Below are positions 52,936 to 62,811 of a DNA stretch of 64,000 nucleotides, piece by piece. The notes beneath the pieces were generated by a model. That model made no database searches and was not told the origin of the DNA. It saw nothing but the letters and a program-made list of their open reading frames with translations. Source of the stretch: Chitinophaga sp. LS1 (lineage in GTDB: Bacteria; Bacteroidota; Bacteroidia; Chitinophagales; Chitinophagaceae); assembly GCF_034274695.1 (NCBI RefSeq), contig NZ_CP128362.1, positions 5,458,501 through 5,522,500 of the forward strand, read 5' to 3'. The translations under genes and the position numbers were made by a program. Each line of letters begins with the position of its first letter. The first letter of the stretch is position 1.

Positions 52936-53367
52936 ATGTCTAAAGAATTAACTAAGGCAACTTCCATTCTGCCATCTGCATTCGATGATTATTTTAAACC
53001 CTGGAAAGATTTATTTGATTTTAATGGCGGCAAAACATATACTGCTACCGTTCCTGCTGTAAATATTACAGAAGAAAAAGATCAGTTTAAGCTGACTGTG
53101 GCTGCCCCAGGTATGGATAAGGATGACTTTAGGATCGATATTGATAATGATGTGCTGACGATCAGTGCTGAAACAGAAGAAACTGAAGAAACCCCTACCA
53201 GGCAGGAATACAACTACAGTAGCTTCTCCCGGAGCTTCAGACTGCCTGTCAGTGTAGTTAAAGATAAAGTGGAAGCAAAATATAAAGATGGTATACTGAA
53301 ATTATACCTGCCAAAGACTGAAGAAGCCAGGAAGGCAAATGGTACAAAACACGTAGTGATTCAGTAA
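52936..53367 (+). CDS. Small heat-shock protein Hsp20, copy 2
   Basis: 143 residues. Alpha-crystallin domain (about 38-132): VPAVNITEEKDQFKLTVAAP, GMDKDDFRIDIDNDVLTIS and AKYKDGILKLYLPK. Holdase chaperone; same organisation as the copy at 30817 but acidic and with a different N-terminal arm. It is preceded by an exceptional Shine-Dalgarno and followed by a strong hairpin (53377), with Usp genes next, so it can be expressed strongly on its own or at the head of the Usp-Usp-PpsA series. Confidence 0.93.
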   Translation: MSKELTKATSILPSAFDDYFKPWKDLFDFNGGKTYTATVPAVNITEEKDQFKLTVAAPGMDKDDFRIDIDNDVLTISAETEETEETPTRQEYNYSSFSRSFRLPVSVVKDKVEAKYKDGILKLYLPKTEEARKANGTKHVVIQ

Positions 53368-53376
53368 TGAATTCAT

Positions 53377-53410
53377 GGTGTCAGCCCTTTAATGGGCTGA
53401 CACCTTTATC
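53377..53410 (+). terminator. Terminator or attenuator hairpin between hsp20 and usp
   Basis: Perfect 11-bp stem GGTGTCAGCCC (53377-53387) / GGGCTGACACC (53394-53404), loop 6, then TTTATC. It lies between the hsp20 stop (53367) and the usp start (53427), so partial read-through would set the ratio of the two products. Confidence 0.75.
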
Positions 53411-53426
53411 TGAAAACCTCATTGTT

Positions 53427-54257
53427 ATGAAAAAGATATTGTATGTAACGGATGCACTCGACCTGCATCTTGATAACCTGGATTTTGCAGGTTATATCTG
53501 TGAGTTGGCCCAATCGAAGCTCCTCGCTGTTTTTCTTGAAAACGATGAATCAGAAATGCGTACGGACAGTATGATCAGAACTGCCGCCGTTAATGCTGGT
53601 CTGAATGTAACTGAAGAACCTTTGTCCCTCAAACAACATACCTGTGATACAAATATTCAACGTTTCAAAACCGCCTGCGAAATCAAAGGCATTGATTGTG
53701 TTGTGCACCGGGACCGTGGTAACCCGTTATCCGAACTGATCCTGGAAAGCCGGTATGCCGATCTTTTGCTTCTGAATGTAAGTACTACATTCAGCCCAAA
53801 TAACGAAGGCACACCCACCGATTTTGTGAAGGATGTCATGAGCAATGCTGAATGCCCTGTTATGCTCATGCCGGCAAGTTTTAACGGCATCGGGGAAATC
53901 GTATTCACCTACGATGGCAAACCATCTTCTATTCACGCTATTAAACAATTTACCTACCTCTTTCCACAACTCAATGAACTCAAGACTGTCGTGGTCAGCG
54001 TGAACCCCGAAGAAGTAAGTCCTGAAGAACGCTACAAATTCAGGGAATGGATGCATGCTCATTACAATTACCTCGACTTTCTCTCTTCTGAAGGAAATGT
54101 AAAAATGGGGCTCGTGGAATTATTGTTTGACAGGGATAAATCTATCGTAGTAATGGGCGCTTATGGGCGGAGTATGATTTCAAATTTCCTTAGTCCCAGT
54201 CATGCTAACCCGGTTATTAAAGTGATTAGCCAGGCGGTGTTTATTGCTCACAATTGA
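53427..54257 (+). CDS. Universal stress protein, tandem Usp domains, copy 2
   Basis: 276 residues from ATG 53427 (MKKILYVTDALDLHLDNLDF); an in-frame ATG at 53367 falls before the terminator and is rejected. Domain 1 to about 150 ('SRYADLLLLNVSTTFSPNNE', 'SNAECPVMLMPAS'), domain 2 from EIVFTYDGKPSSIHAIKQF, ending with the ATP loop 'VMGAYGRSMISNFLSPSHAN' and AVFIAHN. It is the closest relative of the broken copy at 40629. Next usp gene starts 11 bp downstream. Confidence 0.9.
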   Translation: MKKILYVTDALDLHLDNLDFAGYICELAQSKLLAVFLENDESEMRTDSMIRTAAVNAGLNVTEEPLSLKQHTCDTNIQRFKTACEIKGIDCVVHRDRGNPLSELILESRYADLLLLNVSTTFSPNNEGTPTDFVKDVMSNAECPVMLMPASFNGIGEIVFTYDGKPSSIHAIKQFTYLFPQLNELKTVVVSVNPEEVSPEERYKFREWMHAHYNYLDFLSSEGNVKMGLVELLFDRDKSIVVMGAYGRSMISNFLSPSHANPVIKVISQAVFIAHN

Positions 54258-54267
54258 ATCGTTGGTT

Positions 54268-55107
54268 ATGAAAAAGATTCTGGCTGTTTTTGATGGCTTA
54301 AAGTTCTCAGACAGCACCCTGCAATATGCTGTGAAAATGGGCATTCAACACAATGCCATGATTACAGGTGTTTTCCTGGAAGATATGACGTATTCAAGCC
54401 GTGGAATCTACCAGTTGTACAGTGAAAAAGAATATGCCGTGGATAATGTTAAACATCTTGTAGAAGAAGACCGGCATGAGCGGGATGCCGCTGTAGACCG
54501 GTTTGAAAATGCCTGTAAAGACGCAAGTATAGCATACATGGTTCACCGGGACAAACAACTGGCTGTCCGCGATCTGCTAAAGGAAAGCCGTTATGCAGAT
54601 CTGTTGCTCCTTGATGCCAGCGAATCTATGAATAGGTATACAGAAGAATCGCCTACTCACTTTGTACGGGAAATTCTGGAAGGTACCAGGTGCCCGGTTT
54701 TATTATTGCCCAGGCATTTTACAGATATCAGGAGAGTATTCTGGTTGCATGATGGTTCACCTGTTTCCATATATGCGTTCAAAATGTTTAATTATCTCCT
54801 GCCTGTACTGAATGTATTGCCTATGGAGATAATCACCGCACATTTTCCCGGTAGGGAGGAAGAAACGGTAAACAGTGTGCTGTTTAAAGAACTGGTGTCC
54901 CTACATACTCCACATGCCGGTTTCATTTCTCTTATAGGGCAGCCGGATGTAGAAATACCCCTGTTCCTCCGAAAACAGGATAAGGAATCTTTGTTGATCT
55001 TAGGCGCTTATCAGCGCAATGTATTCTCCATGCTTTTTAAACCAAGTATGGCAGATGTACTGGTAAGGGAACATCAGTGGCCTCTTTTTATCGCTCACAA
55101 TAAATAG
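54268..55107 (+). CDS. Universal stress protein, tandem Usp domains, copy 3
   Basis: 279 residues from ATG 54268 (MKKILAVFDGLKFSDSTLQY). Domain 1 has 'SRYADLLLLDASESMNRYTE' and 'EGTRCPVLLLPR'; domain 2 begins VFWLHDGSPVSIYAFKMF, where His replaces the usual Tyr/Phe before Asp-Gly, and ends 'LGAYQRNVFSMLFKPSMAD', lacking the Gly of G-x-x-G-(R/S), so ATP binding by domain 2 is doubtful. Operon with the upstream usp and the downstream PEP synthase (7-bp gap). Confidence 0.9.
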   Translation: MKKILAVFDGLKFSDSTLQYAVKMGIQHNAMITGVFLEDMTYSSRGIYQLYSEKEYAVDNVKHLVEEDRHERDAAVDRFENACKDASIAYMVHRDKQLAVRDLLKESRYADLLLLDASESMNRYTEESPTHFVREILEGTRCPVLLLPRHFTDIRRVFWLHDGSPVSIYAFKMFNYLLPVLNVLPMEIITAHFPGREEETVNSVLFKELVSLHTPHAGFISLIGQPDVEIPLFLRKQDKESLLILGAYQRNVFSMLFKPSMADVLVREHQWPLFIAHNK

Positions 55108-55114
55108 CAAAGAG

Positions 55115-57478
55115 ATGGAAAGCTTTATCATGCATTTTTCAGGTATCGGATTAAAAAACGTACCGGATGTGGGAGGTAAAAATGCCTCACTGGGAGAATT
55201 ATACAATTCATTTCACCAGGAAGGTATCAACGTACCGGATGGTTTTGCTACCAATGCTTTTGCATTCTGGTCCTTTCTCGATTATAATAATTTGTGGGAA
55301 CCCCTGCAGCAACTGATGATGGAGCTGGACAGAGAGAATTGGACCAACCTGGCAGAAAAAGGTGAGGCGGCAAGAAAAATGATCCTGAAAGCTAACCTCC
55401 CGGAAGAAGTAATTCTTGAAATTTTGGGTGCATACCGTCTTCTATGTGGTAATGATAATAAAGCGGTGGCAGTAAGAAGCAGTGCTACCGCTGAAGATCT
55501 TCCCAATGCCAGTTTTGCAGGGCAGCATGACTCATTCTTAAATATCAGGGGAGAAGATGCTCTTATCAGTGCAATTATAAAGTGTTATGCTTCCCTGTAT
55601 ACTGACAGAGCTATCAAATATCGGGAAGATAATGGTTTTAAACATGAAAAGGTGGCATTGTCTGTGGGCATACAGCTTATGGTCAGGTCAGATCTGGCTG
55701 CATCCGGTGTTTGCTTTACGCTGGATCCGGATTCTGGTTTCAGAGATCTCGTATTAATAAATGGTATATGGGGGTTGGGTGAAAACATTGTACAGGGTGC
55801 TGTGGTGCCCGATGAATACGTTGTATTCAAACCCACGCATGCTATCATCCGGAAGAGTATCGGTAGCAAAGATAAGATGCTTTGCTTTGCAGAAAATGGC
55901 GGATCACTGGAAAATGTGCCAGTGTCTACAGCCCGGCAGCAGGAAATGGTGCTCTCCGACAAGGAAATAGCACAACTGGCCGACTGGGCTATCAAAATAG
56001 AACAACATTACGGCCGGCCAATGGATATAGAGTGGGCAAAAGATGGTATCGACGAACAGCTATATATTGTACAGGCACGTCCGGAAACTGTCCACTCACG
56101 AAAAAAGAAAAGGTATTTGTCTGCCTGGCACCTCGAAAAGAAAGGAAACGTCATGGCCCGGGGATTCGCCATTGGCAATAAAGTTGTCGCTGGCAAAGCG
56201 CGTATATTATCTTCCCCTGCCGACGCGTGGCAGATAAAAACAGGCGATATCGTAGTAACCAATACCACCAGTCCTGACTGGGATCCTGTTTTTAAGAAAG
56301 CAGGCGCCCTGATCACCAACACCGGCGGGCGCACCAGTCACGCTGCCATTGTAGCCCGCGAAACCGGTATTGCTGCCATCGTAGGATGCAAAGATGCTAC
56401 TACTACCATTCGGGAGGGGCAAGACATTACTGTGTCCTGTTGCGAAGGAGATACAGGATTTGTTTATGAAGGTATCCTGCCATTCCATGAAGAAAAAAAG
56501 GACCTTGAGAGCATATCCATTCCGGAAGGTGTATTGCCTATGCTTATTATCAGCGATCCGGCACAGGCGTTCAGGTTATCCTTTTATCCAAATGCCGGTG
56601 TAGGATTGCTGCGGATGGAATTTATTATCGCATCCTTTATAGGAGTACATCCTATGGCACTGGTTAAGTTTAATGAATTGAAAGACCAGGCAGCCCGCGA
56701 AAAGATCGAACTACTCACTGCCGCCTATCCGGATAAAACTTCCTATTTTATAGATCGCCTGTCACAGGGAATTGCCACGATTGCAGCGGCCTTTTACCCC
56801 AAGCAGGTCATCGTGCGTATGAGTGATTTTAAAACAAATGAATATGCTGCACTGTTGGGCGGGAAACAGTTTGAGCCGGTAGAACCTAATCCTATGCTCG
56901 GATTCAGGGGCGCATCCAGGTATTGTCATGATCTATATAAAGATGGCTTCAAACTTGAGTGTGCTGCCATCAGAAAAGTAAGGGACGAGATGGGCTTAAC
57001 AAATGTAAAGGTGATGATCCCATTCTGCCGTACGGTGGAAGAAGGAGAGAAGGTGCTGGATTATATGGGTGAATTAGGCCTTAAGAGAGGGCAAAACGGG
57101 CTAGAAGTATATGTGATGATTGAAATACCTTCCAATGTAATTATGGCTGAAAAACTGGCCGCTATATTCGATGGTTTCTCCATAGGGTCCAACGACCTTA
57201 CGCAACTTGTATTGGGAATAGACAGGGATGCCACTCTGATAGCAGACCTGTTCAATGAAAAGGACCCCGCTGTATTGAAAATGATTGGAGAAACTATACG
57301 GAAAGCGCACGAAAAAATAGTACCTGTTGGTTTTTGTGGTCAGGCTGCCAGCGACTTCCCCGAAATAGCCCTGTTCCTGGTAAGGAATGGTATCACGAGC
57401 ATTTCATACATGCCGGATGCTATTTTGAAAGGAATTGAGCAGATTAATCTGGCTCTTATTCCGGAACAAATGTTATGA
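55115..57478 (+). CDS. ppsA: Phosphoenolpyruvate synthase
   Basis: 787 residues, full family length. N-terminal ATP-grasp PEP/pyruvate-binding domain (about 10-340: VGGKNASLGELYN, 'VAVRSSATAEDLPNASFAGQ', 'DIEWAKDGIDEQLYIVQARP'); swivelling phosphohistidine domain (about 370-450: NTGGRTSHAAIVARETGIAA, catalytic His); C-terminal TIM barrel (about 490-780: 'SIGSNDLTQLVLGIDRDATL', and FCGQAASDFPEIA with the catalytic Cys). It makes PEP, AMP and Pi from pyruvate and ATP, or the reverse to yield ATP. Last gene of the usp-usp-ppsA series; its terminator is at 57511. Confidence 0.95.
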   Translation: MESFIMHFSGIGLKNVPDVGGKNASLGELYNSFHQEGINVPDGFATNAFAFWSFLDYNNLWEPLQQLMMELDRENWTNLAEKGEAARKMILKANLPEEVILEILGAYRLLCGNDNKAVAVRSSATAEDLPNASFAGQHDSFLNIRGEDALISAIIKCYASLYTDRAIKYREDNGFKHEKVALSVGIQLMVRSDLAASGVCFTLDPDSGFRDLVLINGIWGLGENIVQGAVVPDEYVVFKPTHAIIRKSIGSKDKMLCFAENGGSLENVPVSTARQQEMVLSDKEIAQLADWAIKIEQHYGRPMDIEWAKDGIDEQLYIVQARPETVHSRKKKRYLSAWHLEKKGNVMARGFAIGNKVVAGKARILSSPADAWQIKTGDIVVTNTTSPDWDPVFKKAGALITNTGGRTSHAAIVARETGIAAIVGCKDATTTIREGQDITVSCCEGDTGFVYEGILPFHEEKKDLESISIPEGVLPMLIISDPAQAFRLSFYPNAGVGLLRMEFIIASFIGVHPMALVKFNELKDQAAREKIELLTAAYPDKTSYFIDRLSQGIATIAAAFYPKQVIVRMSDFKTNEYAALLGGKQFEPVEPNPMLGFRGASRYCHDLYKDGFKLECAAIRKVRDEMGLTNVKVMIPFCRTVEEGEKVLDYMGELGLKRGQNGLEVYVMIEIPSNVIMAEKLAAIFDGFSIGSNDLTQLVLGIDRDATLIADLFNEKDPAVLKMIGETIRKAHEKIVPVGFCGQAASDFPEIALFLVRNGITSISYMPDAILKGIEQINLALIPEQML

Positions 57479-57510
57479 TGTAACAAGTTCCCATTTCGCT
57501 CGTTTTTTAT

Positions 57511-57544
57511 AAGGCTGTTTCAATCTCACCATTGAAACAGCCTT
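57511..57544 (+). terminator. Terminator hairpin after PEP synthase
   Basis: Perfect 14-bp stem AAGGCTGTTTCAAT (57511-57524) / ATTGAAACAGCCTT (57531-57544), loop CTCACC, then a short T run; it lies 33 bp after the ppsA stop. Confidence 0.8.
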
Positions 57545-57561
57545 TGATATTCCGATTTTAT

Positions 57562-57801
57562 TTACTTTTTATCTTTGCATACAAACCTGCCATTTTCATT
57601 TCTGACAGGCTTTCGGGATGATAAAGAGAATTTTCCGGAGGAAAAAAATGCCCTTCGGGTCTTCCCGTCAATTTCACGATAAGTGATAATATCATATTTT
57701 CCCTCCCTGATAAGATCCTTTGCAGCAGCGGAGATCAATAAATGTGGGACGTTTGTTGTATCTATAGCTGAACACCCGGGCGCGGCCTGGCTTGTTAACT
57801 T
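57562..57801 (-). pseudogene. Unassigned coding remnant lacking a start
   Basis: Between ppsA and the AraC gene, a minus-strand frame is open for 79 codons (upstream stop at 57802-57804, stop 57562) without an ATG. It reads SAIDTTNVPHLLISAAAKDL, IREGKYDIITYREIDGKTRR, then a basic tail ending VCKDKK. The first 50 residues look like real protein. No family recognised. Probably the 3' end of a lost gene. Confidence 0.35.
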
Positions 57802-57834
57802 TTAATATTAGGCCAATGGTAGTGAACTGCATTG

Positions 57835-58731
57835 TTAATTGGCAGCCCGGAACTCCTGTGGAGTACAGCCAATCTTTTGTTTAAATAAACGTGTGAAGTG
57901 TGCCTGGTACTTAAAACCCAATTCAGCTGCCACCTGACTAAGCGATTTGCTTGGGTCAAAGATCTTTTCTTTGGCCACCGCTATGATTTTTGACTGAATA
58001 TAGTCCTGTGCTGATCTGCCGGTTTCCTTTTTCACCAGGTCACCAAAGTAGTTTGGAGAGAGGTTTAACTCACCGGCGAAGTAGGCTACCGATGGTAGTC
58101 CGATGGTAAATGTTTTATCTGAAATAAAATAGTCGTTCAGTATTTGTTCAAATTGGGATAGTATTCCCCTGTGTACGTGTTCGCGGGTAATGAACTGCCG
58201 TTCATAAAAACGGGTGCAATATTCAAGGAATAATTCAATATTAGAGGCTATGAGTTTTTTACTGTGGTTATCAATTGGGCGTTGTAGTTCGTATTCAATT
58301 TTGGCAAAACAGTCCAGCACGATCTGTCGTTCTTTTTCAGACAGGTGTAGTGCCTCTCTGGTCTGGTAGCCAAAGAAGCCGTAATCATTGATATGTTTAC
58401 CAAGGATTGTGCCCAGTAAGAAGTCGGAATGAAATACCAATGCATTGCCTTTGGGTTGGTAGGTTTCCCCATTGCTATTGATGCCAGCTACCTGTCCCGG
58501 CGCCAGGAATACCAACGTTCCCTCCTGATAATCGTAGGTATGACGTCCATACACCATGTCCCCGCATTTCAAATCCTTGAGAAAGACGGTATAGAATCCA
58601 AAGTACATACACCTTCCCTGCCGTGGACTGGCTTTGGAAAGGTCCACCACACTTACGAGCGGATGCAGGGTTTCATTGTTGTTAAAGGCATTGTATTCGC
58701 CAATTGTATTAAATCGCAACATATTGTCCAT
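57835..58731 (-). CDS. AraC-family transcriptional regulator
   Basis: About 298 residues from ATG 58731 (MDNMLRFNTIGEYNAF); upstream in-frame starts up to 58809 exist but add poorly fitting residues. N-terminal cupin sensor ('YDYQEGTLVFLAPGQVAGIN', 'FHSDFLLGTILGKHINDYGF') and C-terminal double HTH (about 195-295: GELNLSPNYFGDLVKKETGR, SLSQVAAELGFKYQAHFTRL). Paralogue of the partial gene at 1-434. Divergent from the aldo/keto reductase at 58992, its likely target. Confidence 0.9.
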   Translation of the reverse strand: MDNMLRFNTIGEYNAFNNNETLHPLVSVVDLSKASPRQGRCMYFGFYTVFLKDLKCGDMVYGRHTYDYQEGTLVFLAPGQVAGINSNGETYQPKGNALVFHSDFLLGTILGKHINDYGFFGYQTREALHLSEKERQIVLDCFAKIEYELQRPIDNHSKKLIASNIELFLEYCTRFYERQFITREHVHRGILSQFEQILNDYFISDKTFTIGLPSVAYFAGELNLSPNYFGDLVKKETGRSAQDYIQSKIIAVAKEKIFDPSKSLSQVAAELGFKYQAHFTRLFKQKIGCTPQEFRAAN

Positions 58732-58988
58732 AATACCACTGTTGTTCTTCTCTAAAATTACGGCATATTTTAACCATTTGTTGTTGTCGGGTGCCTGATC
58801 TGTAATCAAGGTAAAAAGTGCAGTAATTCAGGTAAGTATCCAGACCCCAATAAGCGTGACATTTGTTTGGCGATGTAGTTAGGTGGAGGTAGCGGACTTT
58901 ACAGCTGAGTTTATAAGATAGGTTCAGATTGATCAAAGAGGCAGAAAATCCCGGAATAGCTTATAAGTTCAACACAAAATAAAAATAG

Positions 58989-59843
<855 letters not shown>

Positions 59844-60045
59844 TGATCAGAACTATGAGGGCCTGAACAGGGCATTTATGATCGGTATACAGCATGCTAT
59901 TAGGCTTATATGCTGACGATCACATTGATGAATGGATGATATTAAAGAACCTCATAGATTAGTTTGTTAATTATGCCTGCCATGTCGGGAGATGATATTT
60001 TAATTCTGCTTTGTTATAACCAATAAACCTTTAATTGATAAGACT

Positions 60046-60543
60046 ATGAAAAAACGATTGATCCTTTTCGTTTTACTTGTTTCGGGTTTCCAACTGTGCC
60101 GCGCTCAGGCCAATCTGCCTGGCGATTCAGCAACACCCGGCAAACAGGAACAGGAGATCCTTGATCTGTCAAAAGCCAAATGGACTTGGATGGCAGATAA
60201 GAATGTGGATGCACTTAACAACCTGTTTACGGACAAGTGTGTTTTTGTGCACATGGGTGGAAGCTGGGGCAAAACGCAGGAGCTAAATACTATTAAGGGC
60301 GGCATGATATGGTATAAGAAGGCTGCGGTGTATGGAGCGGCAGTTAATATTTTCGGCAACAATGCTATTTTGTTAAACGATATTGATCTTATTGCTGTAG
60401 TGGGTGGTAACGAAGTGGTTCACTCCTTTATGGTGACTGAAGTGTACCTTAAAGAAGATGGTAAATGGAAGATGGGTTCTCTTACTTTTTCTCAACTGCT
60501 CAGGCCTGTTAAAATGCCTGATGCAATTAATCAGCAACATTAA
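60046..60543 (+). CDS. Exported NTF2-like (SnoaL/DUF4440) protein
   Basis: 165 residues. Signal peptide MKKRLILFVLLVSGFQLCRAQ, then an NTF2 fold: LSKAKWTWMADKNVDALNNL, 'FTDKCVFVHMGGSWGKTQEL', 'NAILLNDIDLIAVVGGNEVV' and EDGKWKMGSLTFSQLLRP. Such proteins are often ligand-binding or small hydrolase/isomerase-like; no catalytic set is obvious. 13 bp before the broken SMP-30-like gene and probably once co-transcribed with it. Confidence 0.82.
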   Translation: MKKRLILFVLLVSGFQLCRAQANLPGDSATPGKQEQEILDLSKAKWTWMADKNVDALNNLFTDKCVFVHMGGSWGKTQELNTIKGGMIWYKKAAVYGAAVNIFGNNAILLNDIDLIAVVGGNEVVHSFMVTEVYLKEDGKWKMGSLTFSQLLRPVKMPDAINQQH

Positions 60544-60556
60544 AATTACAATTACA

Positions 60557-61316
60557 ATGAATCGTCGCAGCCTTTTAAAAACTGGTTTAACGATAGCTGG
60601 TGGCTCACTGCTGGCTTCGGGGAGCAACGCAAGAGAACCGGCGCTTTCTGCAGGTGGAGGATCCTCAAAAGCAGAACCATCAAAGGCCGGATTACATGGG
60701 CACTGATGGAAGGATCATTACTAAAGAGTGGTTAACAGGACTTAATTCGAACATGGGGTCTGCGTTGTTCAAAGGACTATTCTATACTACTGCCCCTTCA
60801 GGGATTGCGGTTGTTGATGTTGAAAAGGCAGCTGTGATTAAACAGATCCTTATCGATAGTATAGGAAGGCTCAATGATGTAGCTGTAGATAGCAGGGGAG
60901 TGGTGTATGTGAGTGATACCAGGACGGGCAAGGTGTATCGTGTTGAGAATGAAAAAGCTATTTTGTACCTGGAAAATATGTCTGGCGCTAACGGTTTGCT
61001 GACTGTTAATGATGATCTGTATGTGATAACTACAAATACATTGTATAAGGTGAATGCTAATAAGAAAGTGACAAAAGTTGCTGATGGTTTTGAAAACGGT
61101 CTTGATGGTATTGTTATGGTTAGTCCGAATGAATTTATTGTCAGCAACTACACGGGGATCTTATACTATGTGAAGGCCGATGGTAGCAAGGAACTGCTGT
61201 TGGATACCCGGGCAGATCGTTTGATGGCTAATGATATTAGCTATGACAGCAAAACAAAAACACTTTATGTTCCGGTATTTAACAGGAACCGCATTATTGC
61301 TTACCAGGTAAAATAA
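60557..61316 (+). pseudogene. SMP-30/gluconolactonase-like exported protein, frameshifted
   Basis: Phase 1 (60557-60706) encodes a Tat-type signal MNRRSLLKTGLTIAGGSLLA and about 25 more residues, then stops. Phase 2 carries the beta-propeller from about 60690 (GRIITKEWLTGLNSNMGSAL, then 'DVAVDSRGVVYVSDTRTGKV' and 'MANDISYDSKTKTLYVPVFN') to 61316. Relatives have about 50-60 residues (first blade, 'SVLYDxxxxxLYVANI') between signal and this point, which are missing. So a deletion plus frameshift disconnects export signal and propeller. It could still make a cytosolic fragment. Confidence 0.78.
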
Positions 61317-61506
61317 GCAGGGGTATGAGAAGGGTGTGATTCCTGAGCAGATTCAGATAAGTGTTTACATCGTGTTTGGCAGATACTGTATCCAACATAA
61401 AGTGAAGTTTTCTGCTATATTCGGCCATTTTGTTCCGCATCTGACCACAGCATAGTTTCGTCTGTCACCACCTCCGCAGATAGAATGTCACGGTACTACA
61501 CAAGAA

Positions 61507-62097
61507 TCATCCACCTATTGATTCATTTAGCCGCTTTACATTTTCTCTTTTCCCTTCAGACAAATGTTGGATACAATAAGAAGTGAAAAATATATGCTGC
61601 TCCATAAACCTGAGACTTAAAGCAGGTTTATTATCAAATATTTTTCCTTTTCTTGCTTCGACCTCCTGCCATACTTTATGGTCCTCCCCGAAAAAATCTG
61701 TTGTGCCAAGGTGCCAGGTGTCTGCATCACAGATAATCATTTCCAGTAAATTGCCAGGGTGAACCGGCATTTTGGTGGCCATGATGCACTGACGAATATG
61801 GTTTAAATAAATTTTAGAAATTGTATCGCCCAGATATTTTTCCATGAGGGTCGCACTAAGGGCTTCATGACCTTCGATCTCTCCGAATAGATGCCCAGTG
61901 TCATGAAACCATGCTGCTGCCATAATAATGAAATGACTGTGTGGTTTCAGGTCGTAATATTCCGACAATCTAGCTGTATACCTCACCACATTCTCCGTAT
62001 GGGAGAGATTGTGGTAAACCAGGTAAGGATGCATATGGATGGCAAATAGATTGCGTACGTGGGCCTCTATTTTCACCAGCAATGATGCGTATGGCAT
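61507..62097 (-). CDS. HD-domain phosphohydrolase
   Basis: 196 residues. HD signature: first His in LVYHNLSHTENVVRYTA, His-Asp in AAWFHDTGHLFGEIEGHE (HD plus further His), final Asp in IICDADTWHLGT. Metal-dependent phosphohydrolase or phosphodiesterase of the small bacterial type. No signal peptide. Its start is 2 bp from the stop of the PAP2 gene upstream, so the two are one operon. Substrate not readable. The 190 bp downstream to 61317 hold nothing recognised. Confidence 0.87.
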   Translation of the reverse strand: MPYASLLVKIEAHVRNLFAIHMHPYLVYHNLSHTENVVRYTARLSEYYDLKPHSHFIIMAAAWFHDTGHLFGEIEGHEALSATLMEKYLGDTISKIYLNHIRQCIMATKMPVHPGNLLEMIICDADTWHLGTTDFFGEDHKVWQEVEARKGKIFDNKPALSLRFMEQHIFFTSYCIQHLSEGKRENVKRLNESIGG

Positions 62098-62099
62098 TA

Positions 62100-62786
62100 T
62101 TATGGATTTTCAAGATTAATAGCCTGAGTGCGCTTACCCCATTTGTATTGATGGGTCCAATATGCCACTTTCATAGAAAGAATTCCAATACCGGCACCCA
62201 GCAATACATCAGAAATGTAATGGCGGTTATTCGCCATTCTAAGCATGCCTACGCCACTGGCTAATCCATAGGCAGCATAGGGCATCCAGTGAAACCGGTC
62301 TTTGTATTCTTCACTGAGCAGGGTGGCAGCGGCAAATGCCTGTGCGGTATGTCCGGAAGGGAAGGAGTTATATGTAGAGCCATCCGGGCGAAGCTGATGT
62401 GTGTATTTTTTCAGTACATAGACAGATCCCAGCATGAGCAGTTCGCCTTTCATGAGGATGGCCGATCGGTTCAGCAGGTCTGTTTTTGATTTTACTCCCG
62501 CAGCATCCAGCCCATAAGCGATGACCAGTGGTGCAAACTGAAGGTAATTGTCTATACTGGTATGGAACTTTGGCATCATTTCATTCCTTTCCTCTACTAC
62601 TTCCTTTTTGAATGCCTCGTTGCCATTGCCGTTAGAGGCGAGTCCTAAAACAGCCAATGTTAAAGGCAGACTGAGCTGCCGGACTGTAAATGCCGGATAA
62701 GTACGAACAATGATGCTATCCCTTGTCTGGGCATGTACTAATGAGATAAAGCAGGTACAAAAATAAAATAGGAGACACTTTTTCAT
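62100..62786 (-). CDS. PAP2-family membrane phosphatase
   Basis: 228 residues with signal MKKCLLFYFCTCFISLVHAQ. Type 2 phosphatidic acid phosphatase motifs: KYTHQLRPDGS (K-x6-R-P), SFPSGHTAQAF (P-S-G-H) and ANNRHYISDVLLGAGIG (S/N-R-x5-H-x3-D). It would dephosphorylate undecaprenyl-PP, phosphatidate or similar lipids at the periplasmic face. Upstream of and tightly linked to the HD hydrolase. Confidence 0.92.
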   Translation of the reverse strand: MKKCLLFYFCTCFISLVHAQTRDSIIVRTYPAFTVRQLSLPLTLAVLGLASNGNGNEAFKKEVVEERNEMMPKFHTSIDNYLQFAPLVIAYGLDAAGVKSKTDLLNRSAILMKGELLMLGSVYVLKKYTHQLRPDGSTYNSFPSGHTAQAFAAATLLSEEYKDRFHWMPYAAYGLASGVGMLRMANNRHYISDVLLGAGIGILSMKVAYWTHQYKWGKRTQAINLENP

Positions 62787-62811
62787 ATGCTACTTAGTTG
62801 AAGTACAAAAT

